A stretch of DNA of 55,869 bases from DATFMH01 sp035267045 (GCA_035267045.1 DATFMH010000029.1:1-55869), one strand, 5' to 3'; positions 45,446 to 54,340 are shown, counted from the first letter of the stretch. The notes: generated by a model not told the origin, from the letters alone. Numbers and translations are program-made.

Positions 45446-46384
45446 TCAACCTGCTGAACCGTCGTAATTGGGTCCTTCTATCTTTAACTCGCTGGAATAA
45501 TAATGTTTGATGTGCCTGGTACGGTCGAAGATAAAATCAATTCTGCCGAGTTCTATTCCCCCAAAACCAACTTGTGTTACAATTGTTGGATTATTATTCG
45601 CTTTTTGAACGACATAAGGTTTGGGAAGAAAAGTATGCGTATGTCCGCCAATAATGAGATCAATACCATTAACCTGCCGGGCTAATTTCTTATCACATAT
45701 ACGATCATCTTTATAATCAAACCCAAGATGGCTCAAACAAATTACCATATCACACTTATGCATTTCACGTAAAATCCTTACCATATTCGTCGATGCTTCA
45801 ACAGGATCCTGATAATAAATACCTTTATGATGAGCATCTGAAACCAGGCCTTTAAATTTGACACCAAGTCCAAATATTCCTATCTGTATTCCATTTACAT
45901 CACGAACTATAAATGGCCGGACAATAGAACCTAACGAGGTATTCGTAAAATTATAATTAGCGCAAACGAGTGGGAAATTCGCCTTTTGGGCTGCTTCCGT
46001 AAGATTTTTAACTCCGTAATCAAATTCATGATTCCCCAGAGTCGAAGCATCGTAACCCAGTTTCGACATCATTTTGTAGCTGAGAAATCCTTTATAGAAT
46101 TGGAAATATGGTGTGCCCTGAAATGCATCCCCGGCATCCAGTAACAAAGTATGTGGATTCTGAGATCTTATTTTTTTGATGATAGTAGCTCGTCTGGCAA
46201 TACCTCCTAATCCGGCATATTTTCCTGCTTCCACCGGGAATGGATCTAAATGGGAGTGGGTGTCGTTCGTATGTAAGATCGTTATTCTACGGTCAGATGA
46301 AGCAAAAAGTGAATGTCCTTTTCCTACCAATCCCCAGCCCATACCGGCTATAAGAGATTTTTTAATAAATGTTTTGCGATCCAT
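45446..46384 (-). CDS. Exported metallophosphatase, N-terminal half of a 5'-nucleotidase
   Basis: Calcineurin-like phosphoesterase of 5'-nucleotidase/UshA type. Metal motifs in order: HTNDTHSHLDPF (38-49), LLDAGDAFQG, LGNHEFDYG, and GGHTHTFLPKP. The N-terminus (DRKTFIKKSLIAGMGWG) looks like a secretion signal, perhaps Tat-like although only one Arg is present. Length 312 covers only the catalytic domain; the substrate-specificity domain is encoded separately just upstream (gap 3 bp). Substrates such as nucleotides or UDP-sugars are inferred. Confidence 0.88.
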   Translation of the reverse strand: MDRKTFIKKSLIAGMGWGLVGKGHSLFASSDRRITILHTNDTHSHLDPFPVEAGKYAGLGGIARRATIIKKIRSQNPHTLLLDAGDAFQGTPYFQFYKGFLSYKMMSKLGYDASTLGNHEFDYGVKNLTEAAQKANFPLVCANYNFTNTSLGSIVRPFIVRDVNGIQIGIFGLGVKFKGLVSDAHHKGIYYQDPVEASTNMVRILREMHKCDMVICLSHLGFDYKDDRICDKKLARQVNGIDLIIGGHTHTFLPKPYVVQKANNNPTIVTQVGFGGIELGRIDFIFDRTRHIKHYYSSELKIEGPNYDGSAG

Positions 46385-46387
46385 TAC

Positions 46388-47149
46388 TTACCGAACCCTC
46401 CCATCTGTTATAGGTGTGACAACAGAACGGTCATTAATATATTCTTCAATTGCTTTTCGTATGGATAGTTGTTTATCGTACCGACTGATAGGATTCCATA
46501 AGGCGGCCAGATCCCCCCCACCATTAGCCATATAATCGTTTGTTGCCACCGTATAAATTTGTTGATCATTTAAAATATGGCGGCCAATAAGAATATCAGT
46601 AGCTTTACCATCTTTAATATTCATTCGTATTCCACTTACCGGTTCCCCGCCAGACCTGGCTATTTCGTCGGCCATATCCTTGATTTGTCTGCCATTTAAC
46701 TTCAAAATAACCAGTTTATTATTATAAGGCATAATATCATAAACCATCCGCATTGTGATATTCCCCCGAGGCAAACGGTACTTGATACTGGAATTGGTTA
46801 TGACACTGATATCAATATTTTTTTTCATCAACAGGGATGCTTCCACCCGGACGGCATCGGCTACAAGATTTCCAAGGGTCCCTTCGGGTTTATTTTTTGT
46901 AAAAATACCGGAACTCTTACCAATAACCTTATCCATCAGTTGATTAACATGTTTTCGGTAAGGTCCTAAATAAGCGGCAATAGTAGAATCAGGAGTTATC
47001 GTCGAATCAATGGTAATAATTTGGTAATTATAGTCAGTCCATTGATAATGATGAGTCGTTTTATGCAGGATAGCACAACCGCTCAATATCCCGGTTAAAA
47101 TAATTATAACTAATAAAAAAGGGAGCTTTCCTTGTTTAAGCCAGTACAA
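46388..47149 (-). CDS. Lipoprotein 5'-nucleotidase C-terminal domain protein
   Basis: 253 residues consisting of a lipoprotein signal (TGILSGC, Cys25) and a 5_nucleotid_C domain. Typical features are GNLVADAVRVEA, VITNSSIKYRLPRGNITMRMVYDIMPYNN (short: SIKYRLPRGNIT) and YTVATNDYMANGGGD, the nucleotide-binding end. There is no catalytic domain. It is translated first and followed after 3 bp by the metallophosphatase gene, so the order is opposite to that in fused enzymes. The start is TTG at 47149; no in-frame ATG precedes the signal and a stop lies shortly upstream. Confidence 0.87.
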   Translation of the reverse strand: MYWLKQGKLPFLLVIIILTGILSGCAILHKTTHHYQWTDYNYQIITIDSTITPDSTIAAYLGPYRKHVNQLMDKVIGKSSGIFTKNKPEGTLGNLVADAVRVEASLLMKKNIDISVITNSSIKYRLPRGNITMRMVYDIMPYNNKLVILKLNGRQIKDMADEIARSGGEPVSGIRMNIKDGKATDILIGRHILNDQQIYTVATNDYMANGGGDLAALWNPISRYDKQLSIRKAIEEYINDRSVVTPITDGRVR

Positions 47150-47208
47150 TCTTTTTTCTGCTTGGTGTTATAGCTGAAGGTGAATAGCTAAATAATAAAT
47201 AATATTTT

Positions 47209-48012
47209 TTATCTACCAAACATATTATGTAATAAAAGTTGTCGCCACGACATCAATTGCATACCAGAAGGAATCTCCATCATGCGTGGTGCGACTTTTT
47301 TCTTTCTGATATCTATTACTTTCAATACCGATTTTTTGATGCCGTTATCATACATCTCGGCATAGATAGGCATGGTCCCATTTTGTAACCAACTTGGCGA
47401 AAGGAATGGAGCTATTTCGGAATTCTCATCTCCCCAGGGTTCGGTTAACATCCCCCAATTCACGGCATATTTATGTGTTACCCATACCACAGATTTCGAA
47501 ACATTCTTACCCTCTTTATCAATAACGATGATTTTATGACATGGAAATCCATCAATATGTTTCTTCTCTTTAGTATTGATAATCTGTCTTTTATTTTTAA
47601 CATCGTCATCTTTCGCACCACTCATCTGACCCGTAAGATTACCGACCATATCCATCATATTGACTATTTCTGACTTCTTTATCTGGACCGCCTCGGAATT
47701 CTGTCCGAAAATTATAAAGTCTTTCATATCCAAACGGATTAATATCGAGTTTGTTCGTAGTCCCCCAAATTGAGCCGGCATCTTAGATCCATTTAAGCCA
47801 TTTATACGTATTCGAGTAGGGGTTATAAAAACATCTGCTGTTCCCTCTTTCTGTTCCCGGCCATTTTGTGTATAGAGATATTGCTCAACTTTAAAACTTC
47901 CTTCAAATTGGGCAAAAACATTATTGGCACTGAAAACAACGATCAACAGACCCAAATAAATAATGTTAGTCAGTCGATCTGGGCTTATAAACTTTGGACT
48001 TTGCAACTTCAT
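47209..48012 (-). CDS. Exported DUF4412-like protein
   Basis: Predicted secreted protein of 267 residues with signal peptide ending NVFAQ. The body (FEGSFKVEQYLYTQNGREQKEGTADVFI shortened: FKVEQYLY; ITPTRIRINGL; GFPCHKIIVIDKEGK; VWVTHKYAVNWG) resembles DUF4412/LolA-like beta half-barrels that may hold lipids. Function unknown. I chose ATG 48012 (MKLQSPK) because the longer frame begins with a TTG at 48042 and would put a polar stretch before the signal. It lies upstream of the split nucleotidase on the same strand with a 59-bp gap. Confidence 0.65.
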   Translation of the reverse strand: MKLQSPKFISPDRLTNIIYLGLLIVVFSANNVFAQFEGSFKVEQYLYTQNGREQKEGTADVFITPTRIRINGLNGSKMPAQFGGLRTNSILIRLDMKDFIIFGQNSEAVQIKKSEIVNMMDMVGNLTGQMSGAKDDDVKNKRQIINTKEKKHIDGFPCHKIIVIDKEGKNVSKSVVWVTHKYAVNWGMLTEPWGDENSEIAPFLSPSWLQNGTMPIYAEMYDNGIKKSVLKVIDIRKKKVAPRMMEIPSGMQLMSWRQLLLHNMFGR

Positions 48013-48290
48013 GGAATCCGAATTTATTAACGAGACGGTCAATATTTATATAAAATTTTTAGAGTTCTCTGGAGATAAATACCTGTTAGATGTTTTCAGG
48101 AATATCTTAAACAAGCAATTATCACAAGAATCGGTCCTCATCAACATGAGATATTTAGCTAACGATATTTTTACCGTTAAATTACATTGAGGACAGAAAA
48201 TTATAAGAAAACAATAAAATCTTTCCAATTTTATAAATTTTCATCCCTTATTCGGCCATTTAACTGAACTAATTTTATACCACATACAAA
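48013..48290. other. Intergenic between mnmA terminator and DUF4412-like gene
   Basis: About 280 bp that should contain the promoter of the DUF4412-like gene on the minus strand. I see no gene, strong hairpin or exact promoter consensus. Confidence 0.4.
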
Positions 48291-48315
48291 AAAAGCGGTC
48301 GATTTGACCGCTTTT
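48291..48315 (-). terminator. Rho-independent terminator of mnmA
   Basis: A perfect 10-bp inverted repeat, AAAAGCGGTC (48291-48300) and GACCGCTTTT (48306-48315), has a 5-nt loop. On the minus strand the stem is followed by an extended T-run (complement of A-run 48288-48294). It is 33 bp after the mnmA stop. Confidence 0.88.
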
Positions 48316-48347
48316 CAGATACCTAACCTGAACACTACTATCCTGAT

Positions 48348-49469
48348 TTATGCAATCTCTGCAGGATTGCTGATTTTATGTATCCATCCTCCGGCAATAA
48401 CATCCTCGCCCTCATAACAGACCAGTGCCTGACCAGGTGTAATGGCAGATCGTCCTTCAGGAAAACGGATGCTCAATTCATCATCATTTATTTGTGTTAA
48501 AAAGCCCGGAGCACCATCGTCATTGTACCGAATGGCTCCTGTCACTTTCATGTCATCTTCGGGTACACGATCATATTTAACCATATTAATAGCTTTTGCC
48601 GTACACTCGGTATTGATGAGATCTTCTTCCTCACCGATGGTAATGATATTATTCTCCGGATCTATATTTGTCACATATACCGGTTTCCCCATTGCCAAAT
48701 TCAAGCCGCGACGTTGTCCAATGGTGTAAAAGGGATATCCTTTATGTTTACCCACAACATTTCCTTCCTTATCAACAAAAAGGCCGCCATCTACATCTTC
48801 TTTTAATCCCGGCACACGGTCTTTCAAAAAACGCCTGTAATTATTATCTGGAACAAAACAGATTTCATAGGAGTCTTTTTTATTTGCTACGTTTAATAGT
48901 CCAAAATCGGCAGCCATTTCCCGTATCTTCGGTTTATGATAACTGCCAAGTGGGAAAATCGTTCGCTCAAGATATTGTTGGTCAACACCCCAAAGAGCGT
49001 AAGATTGATCTTTGTTGTGATCCTTTCCCCGTGATATGACATACCTGCCATTTTCTTCACGTACATTGGCATAATGACCCGTGGCGATATAATCACAACC
49101 CAGATTATCCGCGCGCTTCATTAATGCAGCCCATTTTATATGAGTATTGCACAGTACACAAGGATTTGGTGTACGGCCATTGAGATATTCATCAACAAAT
49201 TTATCGATGACCCAATCGCCAAATTCTTCCCTGATATCCACTATGAAATGGTTAAAGCCGTATTTGATCGCAATTTGACGGGCATCATTCATAGACTCAA
49301 GTGTACAACAACCTGTTTCTTTATTACTGTTGCCGCCGCTGCTTGAGTAATCCCATGTTTTCATGGTGATGCCTATCACATCATAGCCCATTTCCTTGAG
49401 CATCACTGCCGCAACGGATGAGTCGACGCCTCCACTCATTGCGACGAGAACTCTGCCCTTTGCGCTCAT
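48348..49469 (-). CDS. mnmA: tRNA-specific 2-thiouridylase MnmA
   Basis: Inserts sulfur at U34 of Lys, Glu and Gln tRNAs. PP-loop AMSGGVDSSVAAVML; catalytic Cys in NPCVLCNTHIKW; the second Cys in SYEICFVPDN; C-terminal barrel with FYTIGQRRGLNLA. Length 373. An unusual small feature is a GGNSNKETGCC insert after TWDYSS, as in other FCB MnmA proteins. The start has a good ribosome site (AGGAAAGGA, about 8 bases upstream). Terminator directly downstream. Confidence 0.97.
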   Translation of the reverse strand: MSAKGRVLVAMSGGVDSSVAAVMLKEMGYDVIGITMKTWDYSSSGGNSNKETGCCTLESMNDARQIAIKYGFNHFIVDIREEFGDWVIDKFVDEYLNGRTPNPCVLCNTHIKWAALMKRADNLGCDYIATGHYANVREENGRYVISRGKDHNKDQSYALWGVDQQYLERTIFPLGSYHKPKIREMAADFGLLNVANKKDSYEICFVPDNNYRRFLKDRVPGLKEDVDGGLFVDKEGNVVGKHKGYPFYTIGQRRGLNLAMGKPVYVTNIDPENNIITIGEEEDLINTECTAKAINMVKYDRVPEDDMKVTGAIRYNDDGAPGFLTQINDDELSIRFPEGRSAITPGQALVCYEGEDVIAGGWIHKISNPAEIA

Positions 49470-49577
49470 GATTTTTTCCTTTCCTTTTTGGATCTGCCGT
49501 TTATAATGTAGCCTTAATAATAACGGTTTAATATGTATTTTTTATGAATTCGAATACCTTATTGAAACAAGGCCTGA

Positions 49578-50078
49578 CTACATATACAGATATGGTTTCC
49601 AATGATCTTCAACCGTTCCAATGATACTTCGTAAAAAAATGATATGATTGGGCCGGAACGGCTCCCTTTTTAATAACATCGATGCCTCCTTCGGTGTTTT
49701 GTTACCTTTAATGCGGTTACACCGGTAGCATGCTGTTACAAGATTTTCCCAGGTGTCCTTACCTCCCCTGCTTTTGGGGATTACATGATCGATAGTCAAG
49801 TCTTCAGTACTTCCACAATACTGGCAATGATGCCCGTCACGTTTCATTATATTCTTGCGTGACAACACGATATGCCGGTATGGAGTGCGCGCATATGAAC
49901 GTAATCTTATCACAGATGGGAATTTAAACTCATCACTTATCGTGTGGATTTTTCGTCTGGGATTATCATGGATCATTTCTGCCTTACCCAGTAGCAGCAA
50001 TAAAATCGACTTTTTAACATTGCAAATACTAAGAGGCTGATAATCCTGATTGAGCAACAGAACATGACCGTTTAACAT
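49578..50078 (-). CDS. HNH endonuclease family protein
   Basis: 166-residue protein with an HNH nuclease core: zinc pairs CQYC and CYRC, catalytic His in LTIDHVIPKSRGG, Asn in ENLVTACYRCN and a final KGNKTP. An N-terminal portion of about 80 residues (LNQDYQPLSICNVKKSILLLLLGKAEMI shortened: QDYQPLSICNV) is typical of the free-standing HNH proteins of Bacteroidota and cyanobacteria, which are not linked to mobile introns. Cellular role unknown. Located upstream of mnmA by 108 bp. Confidence 0.88.
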   Translation of the reverse strand: MLNGHVLLLNQDYQPLSICNVKKSILLLLLGKAEMIHDNPRRKIHTISDEFKFPSVIRLRSYARTPYRHIVLSRKNIMKRDGHHCQYCGSTEDLTIDHVIPKSRGGKDTWENLVTACYRCNRIKGNKTPKEASMLLKREPFRPNHIIFLRSIIGTVEDHWKPYLYM

Positions 50079-50143
50079 GCTCTGACTCCCGGTTTATTGT
50101 TTAATTGTAAGCGAAGATCATCCATAACATTTAAAGATAGATT

Positions 50144-50974
50144 TTACTCAAATTGATCAGTTTTTGCAAATTTTCTCAAAAGCTGTCCATTTTGAATACC
50201 GTATATATGCTCTGCCAATCGATTATCGAACGGATATTGGTTACCATTTCGTCTGTCATGTCTAATATTATTTATCTTAACATTCCCTGAAGCGTGTAAA
50301 AGTAAACCTTCTCCGATATAGAATCCGACATGATTAATATGTTCACCTGTTGTATTGAAATAAATAATATCGCCTCTATTTGCAAGATCAATATTATCCG
50401 TTTCAATCTTTGCAACATGGGCTTGATCTCGTGAATCACGTGGCAGTTTATAGCCATGTAAAGAATAAACCGTCTGAATAAAACCGGAACAATCGATACC
50501 ACTATCCGTTCGTCCGCCCCATAAATATGGAACACCCAGAAATTGTCTTGCCGTATCCAACAAATCCCTTTGTTTGAGCTGATTCGGTTTTGTATTCAAT
50601 GAATAACGACCATCCGGGAGAATTACGTTCTCTCCTTCAATTATTACTGATGCCCCCACTGGTACAAATAATTCAGCACCACTACTTTCAATAAAAAAAT
50701 TATAATACGCCGAAGGGTTCCTCCGCGTATCATTGGTCCATTGTTCAAATTCTGTCTGTGTCAAAAACCTAACCTGATTTTTATTTACCCAACCGCTATA
50801 ATCATCAAAATCGCAGGTTACTTCCACCCAGCGTTCGGTAATATTCAGTACTTTAGCTGTTTCCCCCAGAAGCATTTGGGTAACCATTTCACTCGCATCG
50901 GTATGATCTTTACGTAAGGGTACAATACCAGAATAAGCATAACAGAATGAATCGTTTTTCATACTATTTTTCAT
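50144..50974 (-). CDS. NlpC/P60 peptidase with SH3 domains (YkfC-like, probably cytoplasmic)
   Basis: Two bacterial SH3-like domains (about 10-75 and 95-125) precede an NlpC/P60 cysteine peptidase. Catalytic Cys162 lies in DSGIDCSGFIQ and His215 in HINHVGFYIG, with a later polar residue in LLHASG. The architecture matches YkfC, which cuts gamma-D-Glu-diamino acid bonds of imported wall peptides. There is no signal peptide, so it is expected in the cytoplasm, in line with recycling rather than wall cutting. Start at 50974; the ATG at 50962 is possible. Confidence 0.88.
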   Translation of the reverse strand: MKNSMKNDSFCYAYSGIVPLRKDHTDASEMVTQMLLGETAKVLNITERWVEVTCDFDDYSGWVNKNQVRFLTQTEFEQWTNDTRRNPSAYYNFFIESSGAELFVPVGASVIIEGENVILPDGRYSLNTKPNQLKQRDLLDTARQFLGVPYLWGGRTDSGIDCSGFIQTVYSLHGYKLPRDSRDQAHVAKIETDNIDLANRGDIIYFNTTGEHINHVGFYIGEGLLLHASGNVKINNIRHDRRNGNQYPFDNRLAEHIYGIQNGQLLRKFAKTDQFE

Positions 50975-51273
50975 TCAAAAATAATTTTATGGATATCAAA
51001 CAATTAAATAATTTTCTAAATTCAAATAAGACAATATATTCGCAAGGAATGATTATTCAATTAATCAAAATATTCAAGATTTTTCATTAACAAATTGCGT
51101 AAAACTATAAATCAAGATAATCATTATGATCCATAGCCGAGTATCCTGACGAGAGAACATTTTTTTGTTACTAATTGGATAAAAAGCACCTGGATTTAAA
51201 AATATTTTTGAGGAAAAAAAACATTTCTTAGTTAAATCGCATTGAATACTTAAAATTGATTAGCTCATTGTAT

Positions 51274-51289
51274 AAAAAAGCGCTTTTTT
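51274..51289. promoter_or_regulatory. Perfect 16-bp palindrome, possible operator of gdhA
   Basis: AAAAAAGCGCTTTTTT is a loop-free perfect palindrome located 125-140 bp before the gdhA start. Having no loop it suits a dimeric DNA-binding protein better than an RNA hairpin, although the T-run could also make it a weak terminator. The regulator is unknown. Confidence 0.4.
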
Positions 51290-51356
51290 GTAATTAATAA
51301 CTGATTTTATTTAATAAATTTAAGTGATTTTATACGAGTATGTGTTAAGTTCTACG

Positions 51357-51364
51357 TATATTTG
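51357..51364 (+). promoter_or_regulatory. Candidate -7 element of the gdhA promoter
   Basis: TATATTTG fits TAnnTTTG exactly and would start the transcript about 45 bases before the gdhA ATG. No TTG is found 19 bp upstream, so only half of the consensus is present. Confidence 0.4.
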
Positions 51365-51414
51365 CAATCAATTTTTAAACATTTAAAATCAAAAAGCTAT
51401 AGACCATTTATATT

Positions 51415-52722
51415 ATGCCTTACAATAAAGATTCTTACTCCACCGGATATTACAAAGAGCCGGGTCCAAAGCTCGACATGGAGAATCCATTCGAATCCAT
51501 GATGGAACGATTCCGATTTGCTGCCGATCTGTTAAACCTGGACGAAGGTATGTTCCAATATTTATCGAACCCGGTGAAACAAGTTACGGTATCGATTCCC
51601 ATTGTAATGGACTCAGGAGAGATAAAAGTATTTGAAGGATACCGTGTTATTCATGACGACGTTCTTGGGCCATCTAAAGGTGGTATTCGTTTTGCTCCGG
51701 ATATTATTCTGGACGAAGTAAAAGCACTCGCTGCCTGGATGACGTGGAAATGTGCCGTTGTAAACGTGCCCTTTGGTGGTGCCAAGGGCGGTATTCGATG
51801 TAATCCCAAGGAGTTATCACAGAGAGAACTTGAGCACCTAACCCGCCGTTACACAGCTAATATGCTTGAAGTATTCGGTCCCGATAAAGACATACCCGCT
51901 CCCGACATGAATACAAACGAGCAGATCATGGCATGGATCATGGATACGTTTAGCATGCATTCCCGCAAAACAGAGACCGCCGTTGTAACCGGTAAACCTA
52001 TTTTATTAGGAGGTTCCAAGGGCCGAAAAGAAGCTACCGGACGTGGTGTGGTAACCGTCACCCTTTCCGCTTTGAATAAATTGGGAATGATGGCCAATAA
52101 ATGTACCGTAGCTGTTCAGGGATTCGGTAATGTCGGTTCTGTGTCTGCTAAATTAATGCATGAACAGGGAGCCAGGGTAGTCGCCATTAGTGATGTAACA
52201 GGTGGTTATTACAATAAAGATGGTATAGATATTCCGACAGCCATCGACTACTATTCATCCAATGGTGGCTCACTGGATGGATTTTCCAAAGCAGATAAGA
52301 TAACCAATGAAGAACTTCTTGAACTTGAAGTTGATGTTTTGATCCCTGCTGCAAAAGAAGATCAGATCAGTAAAAATAATGCTGCTAAAATAAACGCTAA
52401 AATTATTGCAGAGGGAGCAAACGGCCCAATTACGGCAAATGCAGATAAAATATTGGATGACAAAGGAATTATTGTTATTCCTGATATTCTGGCTAATGCC
52501 GGTGGGGTTACCGTTTCCTATTTCGAATGGGTTCAGGACCGCCAGGGTTATTTCTGGACGGAAGAAAGAGTTAACCGTCGTTTAAACAGAATGATGCGGG
52601 AAGCTTTTAATAACCTGTACGCACTCAAGGAGAAATATGATATAACTTTACGTCAATCAGCCTATGTATATGCTATTGATAAAGTTGCACGTACTTTAAG
52701 AATGCGGGGTATTTACTCCTGA
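51415..52722 (+). CDS. gdhA: Glutamate dehydrogenase (Glu/Leu/Phe/Val family)
   Basis: Interconverts glutamate and 2-oxoglutarate plus ammonia. The N-terminal domain holds SKGGIRFAPDIILDEVKALA and the catalytic Lys in PFGGAKGGI, with DIPAPDMNTNEQIMAW. The Rossmann domain has VQGFGNVGSVSAKLM for NAD(P), then AAKEDQI and IAEGANGPIT. Length 435, hexameric type. A terminator follows 40 bp after the stop, so it is a single-gene unit with a long upstream region. Confidence 0.95.
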   Translation: MPYNKDSYSTGYYKEPGPKLDMENPFESMMERFRFAADLLNLDEGMFQYLSNPVKQVTVSIPIVMDSGEIKVFEGYRVIHDDVLGPSKGGIRFAPDIILDEVKALAAWMTWKCAVVNVPFGGAKGGIRCNPKELSQRELEHLTRRYTANMLEVFGPDKDIPAPDMNTNEQIMAWIMDTFSMHSRKTETAVVTGKPILLGGSKGRKEATGRGVVTVTLSALNKLGMMANKCTVAVQGFGNVGSVSAKLMHEQGARVVAISDVTGGYYNKDGIDIPTAIDYYSSNGGSLDGFSKADKITNEELLELEVDVLIPAAKEDQISKNNAAKINAKIIAEGANGPITANADKILDDKGIIVIPDILANAGGVTVSYFEWVQDRQGYFWTEERVNRRLNRMMREAFNNLYALKEKYDITLRQSAYVYAIDKVARTLRMRGIYS

Positions 52723-52761
52723 TAATTTAAAGTGTACATATTCGTATAATATTTGTATTAT

Positions 52762-52789
52762 GACCCGCTTATCAGCGGGTCTTTTTTTT
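52762..52789 (+). terminator. Rho-independent terminator of gdhA
   Basis: GACCCGC (52762-52768) pairs perfectly with GCGGGTC (52775-52781) around a 6-nt loop and is followed by eight T. It lies 20 bp before the next gene, which therefore probably depends on a promoter within or after the hairpin, or on read-through. Confidence 0.9.
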
Positions 52790-52808
52790 AACCTTCTTTT
52801 ATACAACA

Positions 52809-53210
52809 ATGGACGAAACCAAAGAACTCATTTTACCATCTGAACTGGAAAGCCTCGAAATACTTGAGGATTTTACACGAAGTTTAGAAAAATGGGTTCA
52901 TTTAGATAAAAACAGACAGAACGACATCATGTTGATTCTGACTGAAGCTGTGACAAATGCTATTATCCATGGCAATAATAACGATCCTGATAAAAAGGTT
53001 AAAATTCGTGCTCTCCTATCTGAGGATCAATTAACATTTACCATTGAAGATGAAGGCCCCGGTTTTAATCCCGATCAGATTCCCAACCCACTCGATAATG
53101 AAAACCTTCTTAAAACAGGGGGGCGTGGTATATATCTTATTAAATATTATGCCGATTATGTTCACTTCTCTGACAAGGGAAATAAAGTGACGATCGTATT
53201 CGATATCTGA
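52809..53210 (+). CDS. RsbW/SpoIIAB-like anti-sigma or regulatory ATPase
   Basis: 133-residue GHKL ATPase of the HATPase_c_2 type. N-box ILTEAVTNAIIHGNN, G1 box IEDEGPGFNP, and G2 box GGRGIYLI are all present; there is no histidine-phosphorylation domain. Such proteins bind and phosphorylate STAS antagonists or hold a sigma factor. Neither an STAS antagonist nor a sigma factor is next to it (the ECF sigma at 44042 has its own membrane partner), so the target is unknown. Confidence 0.87.
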   Translation: MDETKELILPSELESLEILEDFTRSLEKWVHLDKNRQNDIMLILTEAVTNAIIHGNNNDPDKKVKIRALLSEDQLTFTIEDEGPGFNPDQIPNPLDNENLLKTGGRGIYLIKYYADYVHFSDKGNKVTIVFDI

Positions 53211-53371
53211 TATCAGTGCTGCTTCAAAAAATTATTTTCCCTTCTTCGCTAATATTCTCATAACTTACTATCCATATATTTCCAATCGCCATAGAATGAG
53301 TTATTAGTATCTCTATATTTTCGGTATGAAACATCTACAGGAATTTTACTAACAAATTAATAAAATTGTTT

Positions 53372-53839
53372 ATGAACACTTCCCAAACCATACATATGGA
53401 CAAAGTTAAATATATTGCACTTATTGCTCACGATAACAGAAAAGAGGACCTTGTAGACTGGGCGCGATATAATAGGGATCGTTTATCAAGACACAAGTTA
53501 TTTGCAACCGGCACTACCGGAACAATGTTGATGGAAAAGCTGGATCTTAAAATACACAAATTCAGAAGTGGCCCACTTGGCGGAGATCAACAGGTTGGCG
53601 CTCATATTGCAGAAGGTAAAATAGATTCCATGATTTTTTTCTGGGACCCGTTATCTCCCCACCCTCATGATGTGGATGTCAAAGCTCTTTTACGAATTTC
53701 CGTGGTTTACAATATCCCCATAGCCTGTAACCGTTCAAGTGCCGACTTCATTATCTCTTCACACCTGATGGATGAAGAATATGAGAGGCAGGTTGTCAAC
53801 TACAAAGGCCGCATCGAATACCTGCCGGGACATATGTAA
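53372..53839 (+). CDS. mgsA: Methylglyoxal synthase
   Basis: Converts dihydroxyacetone phosphate to methylglyoxal and phosphate, an overflow bypass of glycolysis. Motifs: IALIAHDNRKEDLV, the phosphate loop ATGTTGTML, SGPLGGDQQ with catalytic Asp72, and WDPLSPHPHDVDVKALLR (91-108) with His99. Length 156. The ATG at 53372 is chosen over a TTG two codons earlier. It is followed at once by a strong terminator. Confidence 0.96.
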   Translation: MNTSQTIHMDKVKYIALIAHDNRKEDLVDWARYNRDRLSRHKLFATGTTGTMLMEKLDLKIHKFRSGPLGGDQQVGAHIAEGKIDSMIFFWDPLSPHPHDVDVKALLRISVVYNIPIACNRSSADFIISSHLMDEEYERQVVNYKGRIEYLPGHM

Positions 53840-53843
53840 TAAA

Positions 53844-53868
53844 AAAGGCGTTGGTAACCAACGCCTTT
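53844..53868. terminator. Bidirectional terminator between mgsA and trxA
   Basis: AAAGGCGTTGG (53844-53854) pairs perfectly with CCAACGCCTTT (53858-53868) around a 3-nt loop. A-runs lie on both sides, so each strand ends in T after the stem. It serves convergent mgsA and trxA. Confidence 0.88.
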
Positions 53869-53899
53869 AAAAAAATTATTGTCTGTCTTTACAGGATCT

Positions 53900-54223
53900 T
53901 TACAACTGAGCTTCAAGTTGTTTTTTCAAATGTGATTTGGGGACGGCTCCGATAACCTGGTCAACAACTTCTCCGTCTTTGAATATCAATAAGGCCGGAA
54001 TGCTTCTGATTCCATATTTAATGGAAACTTCCGGATTATTATCAACATCCAATTTTGCAAATTTTGCTTTACCATCATATTCTTGTGCCATTTGATCAAC
54101 GATAGGCCCAATCATACGGCAGGGACCGCACCATTCCGCCCAAAAATCCACAAGTACCGGTGTGTCCGATTTTAAAACTTCATTATCAAAATTTGAATCT
54201 GTTACAGCAATTGGTTTTGCCAT
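53900..54223 (-). CDS. trxA: Thioredoxin
   Basis: Cytoplasmic disulfide reductase of 107 residues. Active site WCGPC at 31-35 (FWAEWCGPCRMIGP), cis-Pro in GIRSIPALLIFKDG, and the usual C-terminal helix. A clear ribosome site, AAAGGAG, lies 7 bases before the ATG. It lies 117 bp after the dnaE-proximal region start, in the same direction as dnaE. Confidence 0.98.
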   Translation of the reverse strand: MAKPIAVTDSNFDNEVLKSDTPVLVDFWAEWCGPCRMIGPIVDQMAQEYDGKAKFAKLDVDNNPEVSIKYGIRSIPALLIFKDGEVVDQVIGAVPKSHLKKQLEAQL

Positions 54224-54340
54224 CTTTTTTCTCCTTTAGCTTTCAATATTTAACTATAAAAATTTGTAGAAATTAATATTTCTCAATGATAAACAGAAAC
54301 AAGTTTTTGTAAACGGGGCATATTTATCTTTATGATCATA

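Larger units (their letters stand above)
50975..51414. other. Long AT-rich divergent regulatory region upstream of gdhA
   Basis: 440 bp between the minus-strand NlpC/P60 gene and gdhA. It contains no credible gene. Two items stand out and are listed separately: a 16-bp palindrome at 51274-51289 and a -7-like box at 51357-51364. Confidence 0.5.

Noticed and set aside
49578..50078. HNH gene as a sign of a homing intron or phage
   Set aside because: It is a free-standing HNH family common next to housekeeping genes in related bacteria; no intron, integrase or phage gene is nearby.
50976..50998. Possible minus-strand promoter (TAnnTTTG at 50976-50983 with TTG 17 bp upstream) for the NlpC/P60 gene
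   Set aside because: It lies 2 bp before the ATG at 50974, so the transcript would start inside the coding region; spacing is also short.
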